This document shows, in pieces, positions 32,666-39,738 of a stretch of 40,241 nucleotides of DNA. Both the position numbers and the translations under genes were made by a program. How positions within the stretch are numbered: the stretch's first letter is position 1; each line of letters opens with the position of its first letter. The notes beneath the pieces were generated by a model, which was not told where the DNA came from, ran no database searches, and worked only from the letters and a program-made list of their open reading frames with translations. Source of the stretch: Haloarcula argentinensis DSM 12282. GTDB taxonomy: Archaea > Halobacteriota > Halobacteria > Halobacteriales > Haloarculaceae. Where the stretch lies: positions 77,128-117,368 of the forward strand of contig AOLX01000010.1 of NCBI GenBank assembly GCA_000336895.1. Reading direction: 5' to 3'.

Positions 32666-33175
32666 CTAGCTGTCGTCTGGGAGTAAATCGTCGAGGAACC
32701 GGAAGCCGTTCACGAACGTCACCGAGTCTCCATATCCCTCACTGGCGAGTACGGTCTCGGTCCCTTCGCCGGCCGCGATATCGGTCGTGTAGATGTACAC
32801 TTCGCTTACCGTCCCCGTGCTGAGATGCTGGACAGCTAGGGCCGCAAGCGCGGCGTCGGCCTGCTCAACCTCGTCCGCGGGTCGGTCGTCGGCGTTCGCG
32901 ATGTATCGCTGGACGCCATCCATCGCCCGCGAGACGATGGGCTTGGAAAAATCAAGTGGCGCTGCGACGTCAGCCCACCCCTCGTCGATCGCGGCGTCGA
33001 CCGGCGGTGCTTCAACGTCGGAGTCATCGACTGTCAACTCCTCGTACACCCGCTCTGGGAGGACGAAGGTGATGTCGTTCTGGCGGGCGAATCGACGAAC
33101 AGCCTTGTACCGGTTGTTCGACAGCTGCCCCATGGCGACGAACAGGCCAGTGTCGACGATATGGAGGCTACTCAC
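32666..33175 (-). CDS. PIN-domain-like protein, probable toxin partner, 169 aa
   Basis: The N-terminus HIVDTGLFVAMGQ carries the first PIN aspartate (VDTGLF). EELTVDD (about 45-51), a central D/E segment (EVEQADAALAALA) and a late YTTDIAAGEG could supply the other acidic residues of a metal-dependent RNase. It starts with a GTG at 33175 that overlaps the stop of the winged-helix gene (GTGA), the usual order of antitoxin/toxin pairs. Family call from pattern; catalytic set not verified. Confidence 0.7.
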   Translation of the reverse strand: MSSLHIVDTGLFVAMGQLSNNRYKAVRRFARQNDITFVLPERVYEELTVDDSDVEAPPVDAAIDEGWADVAAPLDFSKPIVSRAMDGVQRYIANADDRPADEVEQADAALAALAVQHLSTGTVSEVYIYTTDIAAGEGTETVLASEGYGDSVTFVNGFRFLDDLLPDDS

Positions 33176-33768
33176 GTGTCGTCAGCAGCGCCGTCGTCGA
33201 TGTCCAACTCGTCAAGCGACGCGCCCGACGCCTCGGTGTCGTAGTGCTCGTGGACGACGGGCCGGAGCGCCTGCAGGATCATCTCCGCAGCTAGCGGCGA
33301 GATATCGAGGTCTTCGGCCATCAGCCGGTGGGTCACTTCCCCACGTTCGCGGGCGACCGCGTAGGTGAGCGCCGTTGCGAGGCCGGCGACGCCGTGGCGG
33401 TCGATGTAGGTGTCGATGTCGTCGTTGGTCTCACGGCGGCCGACCGCGTCGATGAGCGCTGGCGTGATCGTGTACTCGCGGTCGCCGGCGGCTGTCGTCA
33501 CAGTCAGGTTGATCTCGCGGGCTGCATATCGACGGGGCTGTTCGTCGTGAGTGACCTCGACGACGCCGGCGTCGACGATCCGGTTGACGTAGCTGTAGGC
33601 AGTTCCTTGTGCGAGGTCGAGTTCGTGCATTACGTCCTGGACGGTCGCCTCGTCTTCGTGAGCGAGGTACGTGTATAGCTGGGCAAGCTGTGGCTCTTCG
33701 AGGATATCCGCAATCGAGAGGAAGTCGCGGACGATGTCGCCGTCGGTCTGGTCTGAGGTGCGTGACAT
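33172..33768 (-). CDS. Winged-helix DNA-binding protein, probable antitoxin/regulator, 198 aa
   Basis: Residues 20-75 form a winged helix: ILEEPQLAQLYTYLAHEDEA, then VQDVMHELDLAQGTAYSYVNRIVDAGVVEV with a typical recognition helix. The C-terminal half is acidic and helical (HRLMAEDLDISPLAAEMILQ). Paired by overlap with the PIN gene. Upstream, TTTAC-N9-GTAAA (33787-33805) sits about 20-37 bp before the start and TATCGCGATA (33829-33838) is a further palindrome, both plausible operators for autoregulation. Confidence 0.78.
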   Translation of the reverse strand: MSRTSDQTDGDIVRDFLSIADILEEPQLAQLYTYLAHEDEATVQDVMHELDLAQGTAYSYVNRIVDAGVVEVTHDEQPRRYAAREINLTVTTAAGDREYTITPALIDAVGRRETNDDIDTYIDRHGVAGLATALTYAVARERGEVTHRLMAEDLDISPLAAEMILQALRPVVHEHYDTEASGASLDELDIDDGAADDT

Positions 33769-33786
33769 AGTGCGCTTTGATTACAG

Positions 33787-33838
33787 TTTACAGAGAAACA
33801 GTAAAGAGTGTTCTGGTCACCATTACGATATCGCGATA
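33787..33838 (-). promoter_or_regulatory. Promoter/operator region of the winged-helix gene
   Basis: Contains TTTAC-N9-GTAAA at 33787-33805 and the perfect palindrome TATCGCGATA at 33829-33838, upstream of the ATG at 33768. The sites are visible; protein binding is inferred. Confidence 0.45.
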
Positions 33839-33952
33839 AGGTGCTCTTTGAGATCGTGCGTCCAGTAGTTGGCTGGCCCACTGGTATTCTTTCTTGACCG
33901 ACGGTCGACCAACTATGAGCAAGAGCGATCCCGGTCTCTGTTCCCGGCGGCG

Positions 33953-34105
33953 GGCCGGGATCGCGCCCGCTACTGCAGGCACGATGGACCGGCGTGAGGC
34001 GCGCGACCGCGCCGAGCGCAGCGCCCCGTCGTCCGAGTGAGCGCTAGCGAACGAGGGCCCGACAGACGAGCATCGCAAGTCTGTCAGTGGCGTCGCGCGC
34101 TGTCA
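33953..34105 (+). repeat. 153-bp direct repeat, copy B
   Basis: Second copy of the 31031-31183 repeat, about ten substitutions different and no indel. It lies 2.77 kb after copy A in the same orientation. Confidence 0.85.
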
Positions 34106-34364
34106 CGTCCACCTGCCATCCAGCCCAGTACCTCCCGGGCCGGCTGGCCCACGCTCACGCACACACCAGGACACCAGCGTTCGCACAGCCCCCATCAGAC
34201 TGACCCACGTTGACGCGCCGTTGCGGTGGCGCTCCAGTCCGTGCGCGCGGTTGTCTCGCCGCCGCCCGGCTCGCCGGAGGCGGCGGCGAGGCCGCGTGCG
34301 CGAGCACCGTCGCACCGCCCGAGGAAGTACCCCTCTCGATGGGGGACGCCCCCGCTACCGGGCG
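34106..34364. other. GC-rich intergenic region with a long perfect hairpin
   Basis: No gene. CTCGCCGCCGCC (34255-34266) pairs perfectly with GGCGGCGGCGAG (34279-34290) around a 12-nt loop that can itself pair; flanking GC-rich sequence may extend the stem. It lies 75 bp beyond the stop of the OB-fold gene, so it may be a terminator or mRNA 3' structure. Confidence 0.55.
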
Positions 34365-35510
34365 TTAGTCTGCGGAGTGGACGAGACCCTGATGGGTGGC
34401 GGCTCCGTGCTCAGTGTCGAAGAGGTCCGAACACTCAGGACAACGGGCCTTGCCGAGCGTCACGGCGACCGCGCGGTCAGTGTCCCGCTCGTTGGCCCAC
34501 TGATGGGTGTCCGACTCTGCTTCCCACGACGCCGCCGTTCGGCTTTCGCCGGAGGTGCCAAATGCACAGCCAGCGTGTCCGGTGGGCGCGGGACCGTCGC
34601 CGCGCTCGATGACGCACATGAGCGTGTCACTCGTGACTGCCACCGTCGCCATGCCGTTATACTCGTCTGGCTTGCCCCCGGAGATTCGCACCCGGTCGCC
34701 TTCGTGGAGCGTGCGGACCATCTCGCCGCCGTGCATGGACTTGCCCCAGACCGTGACCTTCGCGCTCGTACCCTCGTCGTCTTCGAGGTACAGCACTTGG
34801 TACTGGTTCCGAGCGTCTGGCTCCTCAATGATGTGGGTGACTTCACCCTCGACGGTACACTCGTAGCCGTAGGGCGAGACATCCGCGATTGGCGTGGGCG
34901 ATTGTAGTTCCTCGCGGGCGTCTCTGAACAGGGTAAACGAGGCGTCATACAGGTTATCACAGTCGCCCATCTGCCCGGACACAAGGGCCGCGAGCCGGCG
35001 GCTCGCCGCCGCCCGTGACATATTGGTCTTGTCTGCGAGCGTCGCGGCCTGCTGGTTGACTCGGGCCAGCGTGTCGCGGTCCATCCACTGCCGGGGGTCA
35101 GCCGGCGAGCGGAAGCCGTCGGCACGTTCGGTCTCGGCTTCGGTGAGCTGGCGAGCCGAGGTTTCGCGGTCGGCACCGTCGACGTGAGCGCGTGCGACCT
35201 CGGAATGTCGGGCTTGCTCGGCCTCGCGTCCGTGGCGCTCCTCTTGCTGTTCCAGAGTTTCGCCAAAGCGCCGGTCCGGCCCCACCTCGGTCGACCGGGT
35301 CCAGTCGTAGCGCATGTAATCCTCCTGCCGGGCGTAGTAGTTGCCACGGCTATCGCTCCCTTTGTTCATCCGAAAATCGAGTTCGTCGCCGTTCTCGGTT
35401 GCTGCGACCTGCTCTAGAAGTTGCTCGGGCCCGCCCTCAACGTGGGCCGAAAGGGTAACCGTCTGGTTGCTTGCCGATGCTTTCTTACCGCTGGAATTGG
35501 TAGCGTACAT
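34365..35510 (-). CDS. OB-fold (RPA/ssDNA-binding-like) protein with C-terminal C2H2 finger
   Basis: 381 aa. Residues about 225-315 form an OB fold: ECTVEGEVTHIIEEPD, QVLYLEDDEGTSAKVTVWGK, LHEGDRVRISGGKPDEYNGM. The C-terminus has a C2H2 finger (CPEC at about 359-362, then HxxxxH). The N-terminal half is charged and helical. Such proteins in haloarchaeal plasmids are annotated as DNA-binding or RPA-like; binding of ssDNA during transfer or replication is plausible. It starts at ATG 35510 directly below hairpin element 14. Strong domain evidence, partner unknown. Confidence 0.8.
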   Translation of the reverse strand: MYATNSSGKKASASNQTVTLSAHVEGGPEQLLEQVAATENGDELDFRMNKGSDSRGNYYARQEDYMRYDWTRSTEVGPDRRFGETLEQQEERHGREAEQARHSEVARAHVDGADRETSARQLTEAETERADGFRSPADPRQWMDRDTLARVNQQAATLADKTNMSRAAASRRLAALVSGQMGDCDNLYDASFTLFRDAREELQSPTPIADVSPYGYECTVEGEVTHIIEEPDARNQYQVLYLEDDEGTSAKVTVWGKSMHGGEMVRTLHEGDRVRISGGKPDEYNGMATVAVTSDTLMCVIERGDGPAPTGHAGCAFGTSGESRTAASWEAESDTHQWANERDTDRAVAVTLGKARCPECSDLFDTEHGAATHQGLVHSAD

Positions 35511-35537
35511 TGTCTTTCTCTGTCCAACGGAAAGACA
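35511..35537 (-). promoter_or_regulatory. Hairpin promoter/leader element 14 (diverged)
   Basis: Perfect 8-bp arms TGTCTTTC (35511-35518) and GAAAGACA (35530-35537), 11-nt loop, directly upstream of the start codon. It lacks the clear T-rich box. ACGGAAAGACAC (35527-35538) also has an inverted partner GTGTCTTTCCGT at 35603-35614, and CGGGTG-N6-CACCCG (35543-35560) is a second hairpin. Confidence 0.5.
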
Positions 35538-35737
35538 CTTGTCGGGTGTACCAGCACCCGATTTCTGCGGCGTGAAACTGCTTCGTGAGCGCCGCGTGCG
35601 TCGTGTCTTTCCGTACTTAATGACATGTCTGCTAATTACTTAAAGATAACGGAACAATTGTATTATTTCAAGTGCAATATTTGGGTGTCTGAATGGTGTC
35701 TATGCGGTGTATTGTGTTTTCGTTTTCGAGAAGAATT

Positions 35738-36101
35738 AGTATATAAAGAACGGTGTGGGATTGACACCCCGGCGGGCGGCCCCATCGTGTGCGGTTGCGG
35801 TGAGCCAGCATCCCGCGCGGCCAAGCGAGTGCCGGATGGGTGAAAGCCCGGCAGCGCAACGCAGTGAGCAGCCCGGAACACAGGGCACCCTGTGCCCGTC
35901 CTCGTTCCGGCGAGGGAGCGCCGGCCGCGAGGGTTCCTCATCCAGACCGCGCGCGACTCTGACGCGTGCGTCGACTACTGCTGTGCTGCAGTAGTCGGGT
36001 GGGACTGAAAGGGGCACGCCGCTGGCGCTTGTTGGAGTCGGGTCAGCGGCCCCTATCCGAACGGAGTGAGGATATGTCGCTGAGCGACCGCCAGCGGCGT
36101 G
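35738..36101 (+). ncRNA. Candidate structured non-coding RNA
   Basis: A good TATA box (TATATAAA, 35740-35747) is followed by consecutive perfect stems: GGTGT...ACACC (about 35752-35768), GACTACTGC-N6-GCAGTAGTC (35973-35996), and a 13-bp stem CACGCCGCTGGCG (36015-36027) with CGCCAGCGGCGTG (36089-36101). The last encloses TCAGCG/CGCTGA and TATCC/GGATA inner stems. Between the two main stems is GGGTGGGACTGAAAGGGG. No protein frame fits. It does not match tRNA, rRNA, RNase P or SRP RNA signatures I know. It could also be a small mobile repeat. Confidence 0.45.
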
Positions 36102-36140
36102 GGGCTTTCGAGGTGTTCTGGTCCGACACCGAACTCGTCG

Positions 36141-36485
36141 TCACGATACCGTTTGGAGTGGTTCCAGTCCAGCATGCCCCAGCAGTCCCATAGCAGTCAG
36201 TAGTGCCTCCGAAGGTAGTGCCACGAGTTCTGCCGCTATCAGTGCCGTGATTACTACTGTCTGTACTGTTGCCTCCCTCCAGACTGTCACGAGTGCCACA
36301 CTACTCGACTCCAGGCATAACAATGCCAGAACCCATCTCCTGCCATACACGCGACCCTTCCACTCTGCACCCGTCTCGTCTCGTCCCGTCTCGTCCCGCC
36401 TCTGTTCCCGCCCCGGCACGGGAAAGAGCGAGAGTGCCGCCCAGCGGCGGCTGCCCGGCGGCCAGAGAACACACCAGCCAGCCAT
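36141..36485 (-). CDS. Doubtful membrane-protein frame, 114 aa
   Basis: The C-terminal 55 residues (SSSVALVTVWREATVQTVVI, then TALIAAELVALPSEALLTAM) look like a real helical, partly membrane protein. The N-terminal half covers the GTCTCGTCCC low-complexity run and is not protein-like. If real, the start is more likely internal (TTG near 36,320). No hairpin element or TATA box supports it. Confidence 0.3.
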   Translation of the reverse strand: MAGWCVLWPPGSRRWAALSLFPVPGREQRRDETGRDETGAEWKGRVYGRRWVLALLCLESSSVALVTVWREATVQTVVITALIAAELVALPSEALLTAMGLLGHAGLEPLQTVS

Positions 36486-36718
36486 CCGTTCCTGCCCGGC
36501 CGTCAGTCCCACGCCGACACACGCTCGTCTCTCGGCCTCTCAGCCGGCCTGCCAGCCCCACGCTGTTATCTACCAGCTATCCGTCCGTTTCGCCCGCCTG
36601 TCTGCCCCACGCTGAGAGGGACCGACTGCCAGCGTCAGTGCAGTCGTGTCCCTCTTGTCTCCAACCGCGCGCGACTGACGTGCGCGTCGTCTCTACCGGT
36701 AAAGGCAGGTCAGCGACC

Positions 36719-36871
36719 TCACACGATGTTCTTGTGGCCTTCCTGGCAGATGACGAGAGGTTCGGTGCGCGGATCGCGGGCGCGTGGGTCTGTTTCGACG
36801 TTGACAGTCTCTGTCTTGGCGATTTCTGCGTTACAGTCCTCGTTCGGGCAGGTACCTTCAGTCTCGGACAT
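36719..36871 (-). CDS. Small zinc-binding protein, 50 aa
   Basis: MSETEGTCPNEDCNAEIAKT, with a CPNEDC knuckle and a second CQEGH pair 30 residues later, reads as a one-zinc ribbon. The ATG at 36871 is 3 bp below hairpin element 15, so the 43-residue upstream extension is rejected. Single-gene cassette. Function unknown. Confidence 0.75.
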   Translation of the reverse strand: MSETEGTCPNEDCNAEIAKTETVNVETDPRARDPRTEPLVICQEGHKNIV

Positions 36872-36874
36872 TGT

Positions 36875-36903
36875 GTTCTTCGCCCGCCAGGAACTCACAA
36901 AAT
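36875..36903 (-). promoter_or_regulatory. Hairpin promoter/leader element 15
   Basis: GTTCTT (36875-36880) pairs with AGGAAC (36889-36894) with one mismatch, loop GGCGGGCG in sense, box ATTTTGTG at 36896-36903. The stop codon of the upstream gene fragment (TGA, 36895-36897) lies inside the box. Confidence 0.65.
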
Positions 36904-37132
36904 ATCGACCAGCGAACCCGGTCCGACAATGGACTCGAGGGTTGCTCTCTCGTAGTCCGTCAACCGTGGACTGACGAGTTCGCTGGGCAGTTCGCCCCAC
37001 CCATGGAACTCGAACGAACTGCTATCTGTCAGAACCGGCGTGATGGATATAACGCGCGTATCTTGCAGGATGTTTTTCTGCGGAGGTGACAGTAGATTGT
37101 CACTCAGTCTCAGACCCTGGATTCTTTCAAGA
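36895..37132 (-). pseudogene. C-terminal gene fragment behind the 510-aa gene
   Basis: Open frame without a start codon that begins right after the stop of the 510-aa gene, in the same frame: LSDNLLSPPQKNILQDTRVI, then FEFHGWGELPSELVSPRLTD and LESIVGPGSLVDIL-stop. It is GC-rich and well-coded, unlike the AT-richer 510-aa gene. I read it as the tail of an older cassette gene whose 5' part was replaced when the 510-aa gene arrived. Confidence 0.5.
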
Positions 37133-37134
37133 CC

Positions 37135-38667
37135 TTATGATGGTGTAAGTTTGTCTGCGTTGAAGGCGTCAACCAGCTGGTCGATGATGGTTGGATCGAT
37201 GTCGGTCAGGTTGGCCACTTGGCCCTCAATGTAGGGCGGACTACTGAGATCGTTCTGGGTGTCGAACAGGACTAAGATATCGAGATAGTCCTTGATGTCG
37301 TCGTATTCGAGGCCGGTTTCCCCCCGAACTACTACTGGTTCGGCGTCAGGATCATCGGGGATAGCAAGTCCGAGGCGGCCTAAAATGTAATTCTGGAATG
37401 TGTCCTTGTCGACTTTGGAGTCTTCGTTTTTGATCACGAGCATTGTGAGGTCGCCAGTGTCCTCTTTCACTGGTTGTATCTGGCTCTCTACCTTGTTGAG
37501 AATCTGCTTTTGTAGATGGGATTTCTTGGGCCAATAGTCGGTGTCTTGAGGGTTCGTCCCCAGACTGTATCGTCGTGTGACTTGGTAGGTGGTTTGTGGG
37601 CGTGGTATTGTGATTTCGCCCCAGATAGTCTTTGAAGACGTGTTGATGTGGACATCTGGTTGTTTGCCGTTGGGGGCCTGTTTCTCGATGTCAACGTTGG
37701 GGGTTCTAAACTCTCTGCGGAGTGCGCTGATTACTTCTATTTCGGCTATCGTACTATCGTATTCTGGTCTTCCCAGGAGTTTCTTTCTTAGAGTGCCTAA
37801 GGGGTCGTTGCTTTGGCCGTTTGCGGCTATTGGTTTGAGGCAGTGACTGTAGTAGGTGAGTTTCTGTACAGTTTTCGGGTTCTCATTTGGGTCTTGTTCT
37901 TGCCTGAGCAGGTTTGTTAGTGGGTGCTGATTGTGGTCTCGGAGGGTAGGGATGCCTGGCTTGTTGTGGGTGAGAAGATGTTCGAGGTTCGGGTAGTGGG
38001 AGAGGTTCTGCTTGATCTTGTTGTAGTTAGCAGTGTTCTTGCTGTCCCATTCGAGATCGTCGAGTAGTAGAGATATTTTGAGCAGGCGATCGTGTTTGTG
38101 TCGGCCCTGGTATGCGTCGGTGGGATCTAGGCCTTCGTTTTTTGCTATGTCTTCGAGCTCAGTTTGGATGACCTGTAGTTCTGTGTCAAAGTCTCCCTTG
38201 GAAGCCCGGTCTTCGAGGTAGCATTCGATTGTCCGATTGAGGGCTCGGAAGAAAAAGTAGCTGCAGGTGTTGTACCAGTCCGGCATCTGACTGGCCATTT
38301 CATTTTCCTGTCCTCTGTAGAGGTGTGGGATGAAAGGGGCTAGGTAGTGTGCTTTCTTGAGGTCTTGGTCCTGTATTTTCTGTCTGGTGAACTGGTTGAC
38401 TGTGTTGATATCGTGGGTACCGATAGCGTCAAGTCCCCGCCCAAGATCGGAGTTGGCCAGTATATTAGCCTCTTCTGAGATCAGGTAGGCGGTTTCTAGA
38501 GATTTTGCGTGTTCCTGCTGGACGCAGTCCTCGAAGATATCGGATACGTAATGGAGGCCTCTATGTGGTGAATGTCCGTTATTTTGGATTAGATTCTGTA
38601 TCTTGTCCAGCTTCTGGCTACAACTGAGGGTGTTGTCCTGCTGGATTTGAAGGATGTCCCAAGCCAT
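37135..38667 (-). CDS. Unknown 510-aa protein, possible PD-(D/E)XK-like nuclease
   Basis: The N-terminal ~290 residues are helical without a known motif. In the C-terminal part, EIEVISALRREF, then GKQPDVHINTSSKTIWGEIT, shows the spacing of a PD-(D/E)XK core (E, then PD, then E-x-T in place of E-x-K). The last residue of the triad is altered, so activity is uncertain. Base composition is more AT-rich than the cassettes and there is no hairpin element, so it is probably a recent arrival. A defence role is only a guess. Confidence 0.65.
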   Translation of the reverse strand: MAWDILQIQQDNTLSCSQKLDKIQNLIQNNGHSPHRGLHYVSDIFEDCVQQEHAKSLETAYLISEEANILANSDLGRGLDAIGTHDINTVNQFTRQKIQDQDLKKAHYLAPFIPHLYRGQENEMASQMPDWYNTCSYFFFRALNRTIECYLEDRASKGDFDTELQVIQTELEDIAKNEGLDPTDAYQGRHKHDRLLKISLLLDDLEWDSKNTANYNKIKQNLSHYPNLEHLLTHNKPGIPTLRDHNQHPLTNLLRQEQDPNENPKTVQKLTYYSHCLKPIAANGQSNDPLGTLRKKLLGRPEYDSTIAEIEVISALRREFRTPNVDIEKQAPNGKQPDVHINTSSKTIWGEITIPRPQTTYQVTRRYSLGTNPQDTDYWPKKSHLQKQILNKVESQIQPVKEDTGDLTMLVIKNEDSKVDKDTFQNYILGRLGLAIPDDPDAEPVVVRGETGLEYDDIKDYLDILVLFDTQNDLSSPPYIEGQVANLTDIDPTIIDQLVDAFNADKLTPS

Positions 38668-38857
38668 TGGTTATCTTGATGGTCGTTACTAATCTGTGAA
38701 AGTGTTTAGCGAGTAGTTCCTTGATTTCACCAAACGCTGACCTCAAGCCCTATATTTCGCACGCGGTAAGAAAACCATCTCGGATAAATCAGTTCAAATC
38801 GCAGATCCTGAGCTCATCAATCCACGGTTGCCGATCCACTAGAAAAGAGAGTCTCGC

Positions 38858-39223
38858 TTACAGGAGACGAGCGAGCAACCGTTTGAACCGACCTGTGAGA
38901 CTGGATGTCTTGTTGATCTCGATCTCGACAAGACAAGAACACAGTAGCAGCTGCTCGCCGCATGCGGGGCACTCCTCGTAGTCGCACAGCCGGTGGTGGA
39001 GCTCGCCTTGCTCGACGCCACAGGCAGGACATGAGCGGTTGCGCCACCGTTCGGGGTCGATCACAGCGGTTGGCTCACCACTTTCGAGGGTTTGCCGCTC
39101 GTAGGTGAGATACTGGCTGCCCTCGCCCCACGGAATCGGGTCAAAAGCCTGCCCGTCGATATGGTAGCGTTTGTCGACACATGCTGACGCCGACTGTGGC
39201 CGACGGCAGTCGGGACAACACAT
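38858..39223 (-). CDS. Multi-zinc-ribbon protein, 121 aa
   Basis: CCPDC at the N-terminus, CPAC (about 68-71), CDYEECPAC and CSC further on give at least two zinc sites. The middle contains ERQTLESGEPTAVIDPERWR. The ATG at 39223 immediately follows the stop of the 45-aa gene, with GGTGA a few bp upstream as ribosome site. Function unknown; typical small haloarchaeal zinc protein. Confidence 0.75.
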   Translation of the reverse strand: MCCPDCRRPQSASACVDKRYHIDGQAFDPIPWGEGSQYLTYERQTLESGEPTAVIDPERWRNRSCPACGVEQGELHHRLCDYEECPACGEQLLLCSCLVEIEINKTSSLTGRFKRLLARLL

Positions 39224-39361
39224 CTACCTGTCACCCTGGGGACGGCCCTGAAAAACCTCACCACTGGCCTGCGCTTGTCGATGCTGGGCACGAACGTCTT
39301 GCTGGTCGTCGGCTTCGGTATCTGAAGGCTGTTCGTCGACGGACTGCTGTTCGGTACTCAT
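39224..39361 (-). CDS. Small hydrophilic protein, 45 aa
   Basis: MSTEQQSVDEQPSDTEADDQ and onward, ending FQGRPQGDR. Acidic, Gln-rich and likely disordered. It is short but supported by hairpin element 16 just upstream and by direct coupling to the zinc gene (the stop TAG adjoins the next ATG). Confidence 0.65.
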   Translation of the reverse strand: MSTEQQSVDEQPSDTEADDQQDVRAQHRQAQASGEVFQGRPQGDR

Positions 39362-39370
39362 GATCGGGAA

Positions 39371-39399
39371 ACCCCTCACCCAGTGGGGGTCACAAAATT
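39371..39399 (-). promoter_or_regulatory. Hairpin promoter/leader element 16
   Basis: Arms ACCCC (39371-39375) and GGGGT (39386-39390), loop CACTGGGTGA in sense, box AATTTTGTG at 39391-39399. The ATG at 39361 lies 9 bp downstream. Confidence 0.7.
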
Positions 39400-39431
39400 G
39401 GCAGTGCGTGCAAGCATCCGATAGAGGTCAC

Positions 39432-39602
39432 TCAGGCCTCAGCAACATCCCAGACAGAGTGGTGGCCGTGAGAACAGACGCCGGCGTGACGCCCGACAGC
39501 CATGCATGGCCCGTATTCTCCGTCGACATATGCGATGCGCTCGGCATCGAAGACCGACACGTCGCACCCAACGCTCTGCAGATCATGTACGCCTGGGATG
39601 AG
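39432..39602 (-). pseudogene. C-terminal gene fragment
   Basis: Open minus-strand frame after a TGA near 39604 and ending at 39432-39434, reading DLQSVGCDVSVFDAERIAYV, then GPCMAVGRHAGVCSHGHHSV and WDVAEA. It is protein-like with Cys/His pairs but has no start codon. It lies in the usual place of an upstream cassette's tail. The 5' part is lost or frameshifted; I do not recognise the family. Confidence 0.45.
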
Positions 39603-39738
39603 TCACTGGACGCCACGCTTCACCCCTCCATCGCTTGTTGGCAGACTTCGTTTTCACTGGGCAGGTCCTAGTCGTGGTACTTGCGAGCAATATCTGATTG
39701 AAACCCTGAAAACCGCCAGCAGTGGCACTCCTTGCATC

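Larger units (their letters stand above)
35538..36718. other. Non-coding region, 1.2 kb, highly structured
   Basis: It begins with AT-rich DNA (35,620-35,755), followed by GC-rich structured sequence with multiple hairpins (see the ncRNA candidate), a low-complexity GTCTCGTCCC-type run (36371-36400) and a second copy of the ACCGCGCGCGACTGACG-type segment (35945-35972 and 36667-36691). No convincing gene is seen except a weak membrane-protein candidate at 36141-36485. Confidence 0.6.

Noticed and set aside
31031..34105. Composite transposon or insertion sequence
   Set aside because: No transposase frame, no terminal inverted repeats and no target duplication visible at the 153-bp repeats.
35738..36101. 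RNase P RNA, SRP RNA or tRNA
   Set aside because: The conserved core sequences of these RNAs that I know are absent; only generic stems are seen.
39360..39671. 103-aa plus-strand frame before the CRISPR array
   Set aside because: It starts within promoter element 16, and the minus-strand fragment there looks better as coding sequence.
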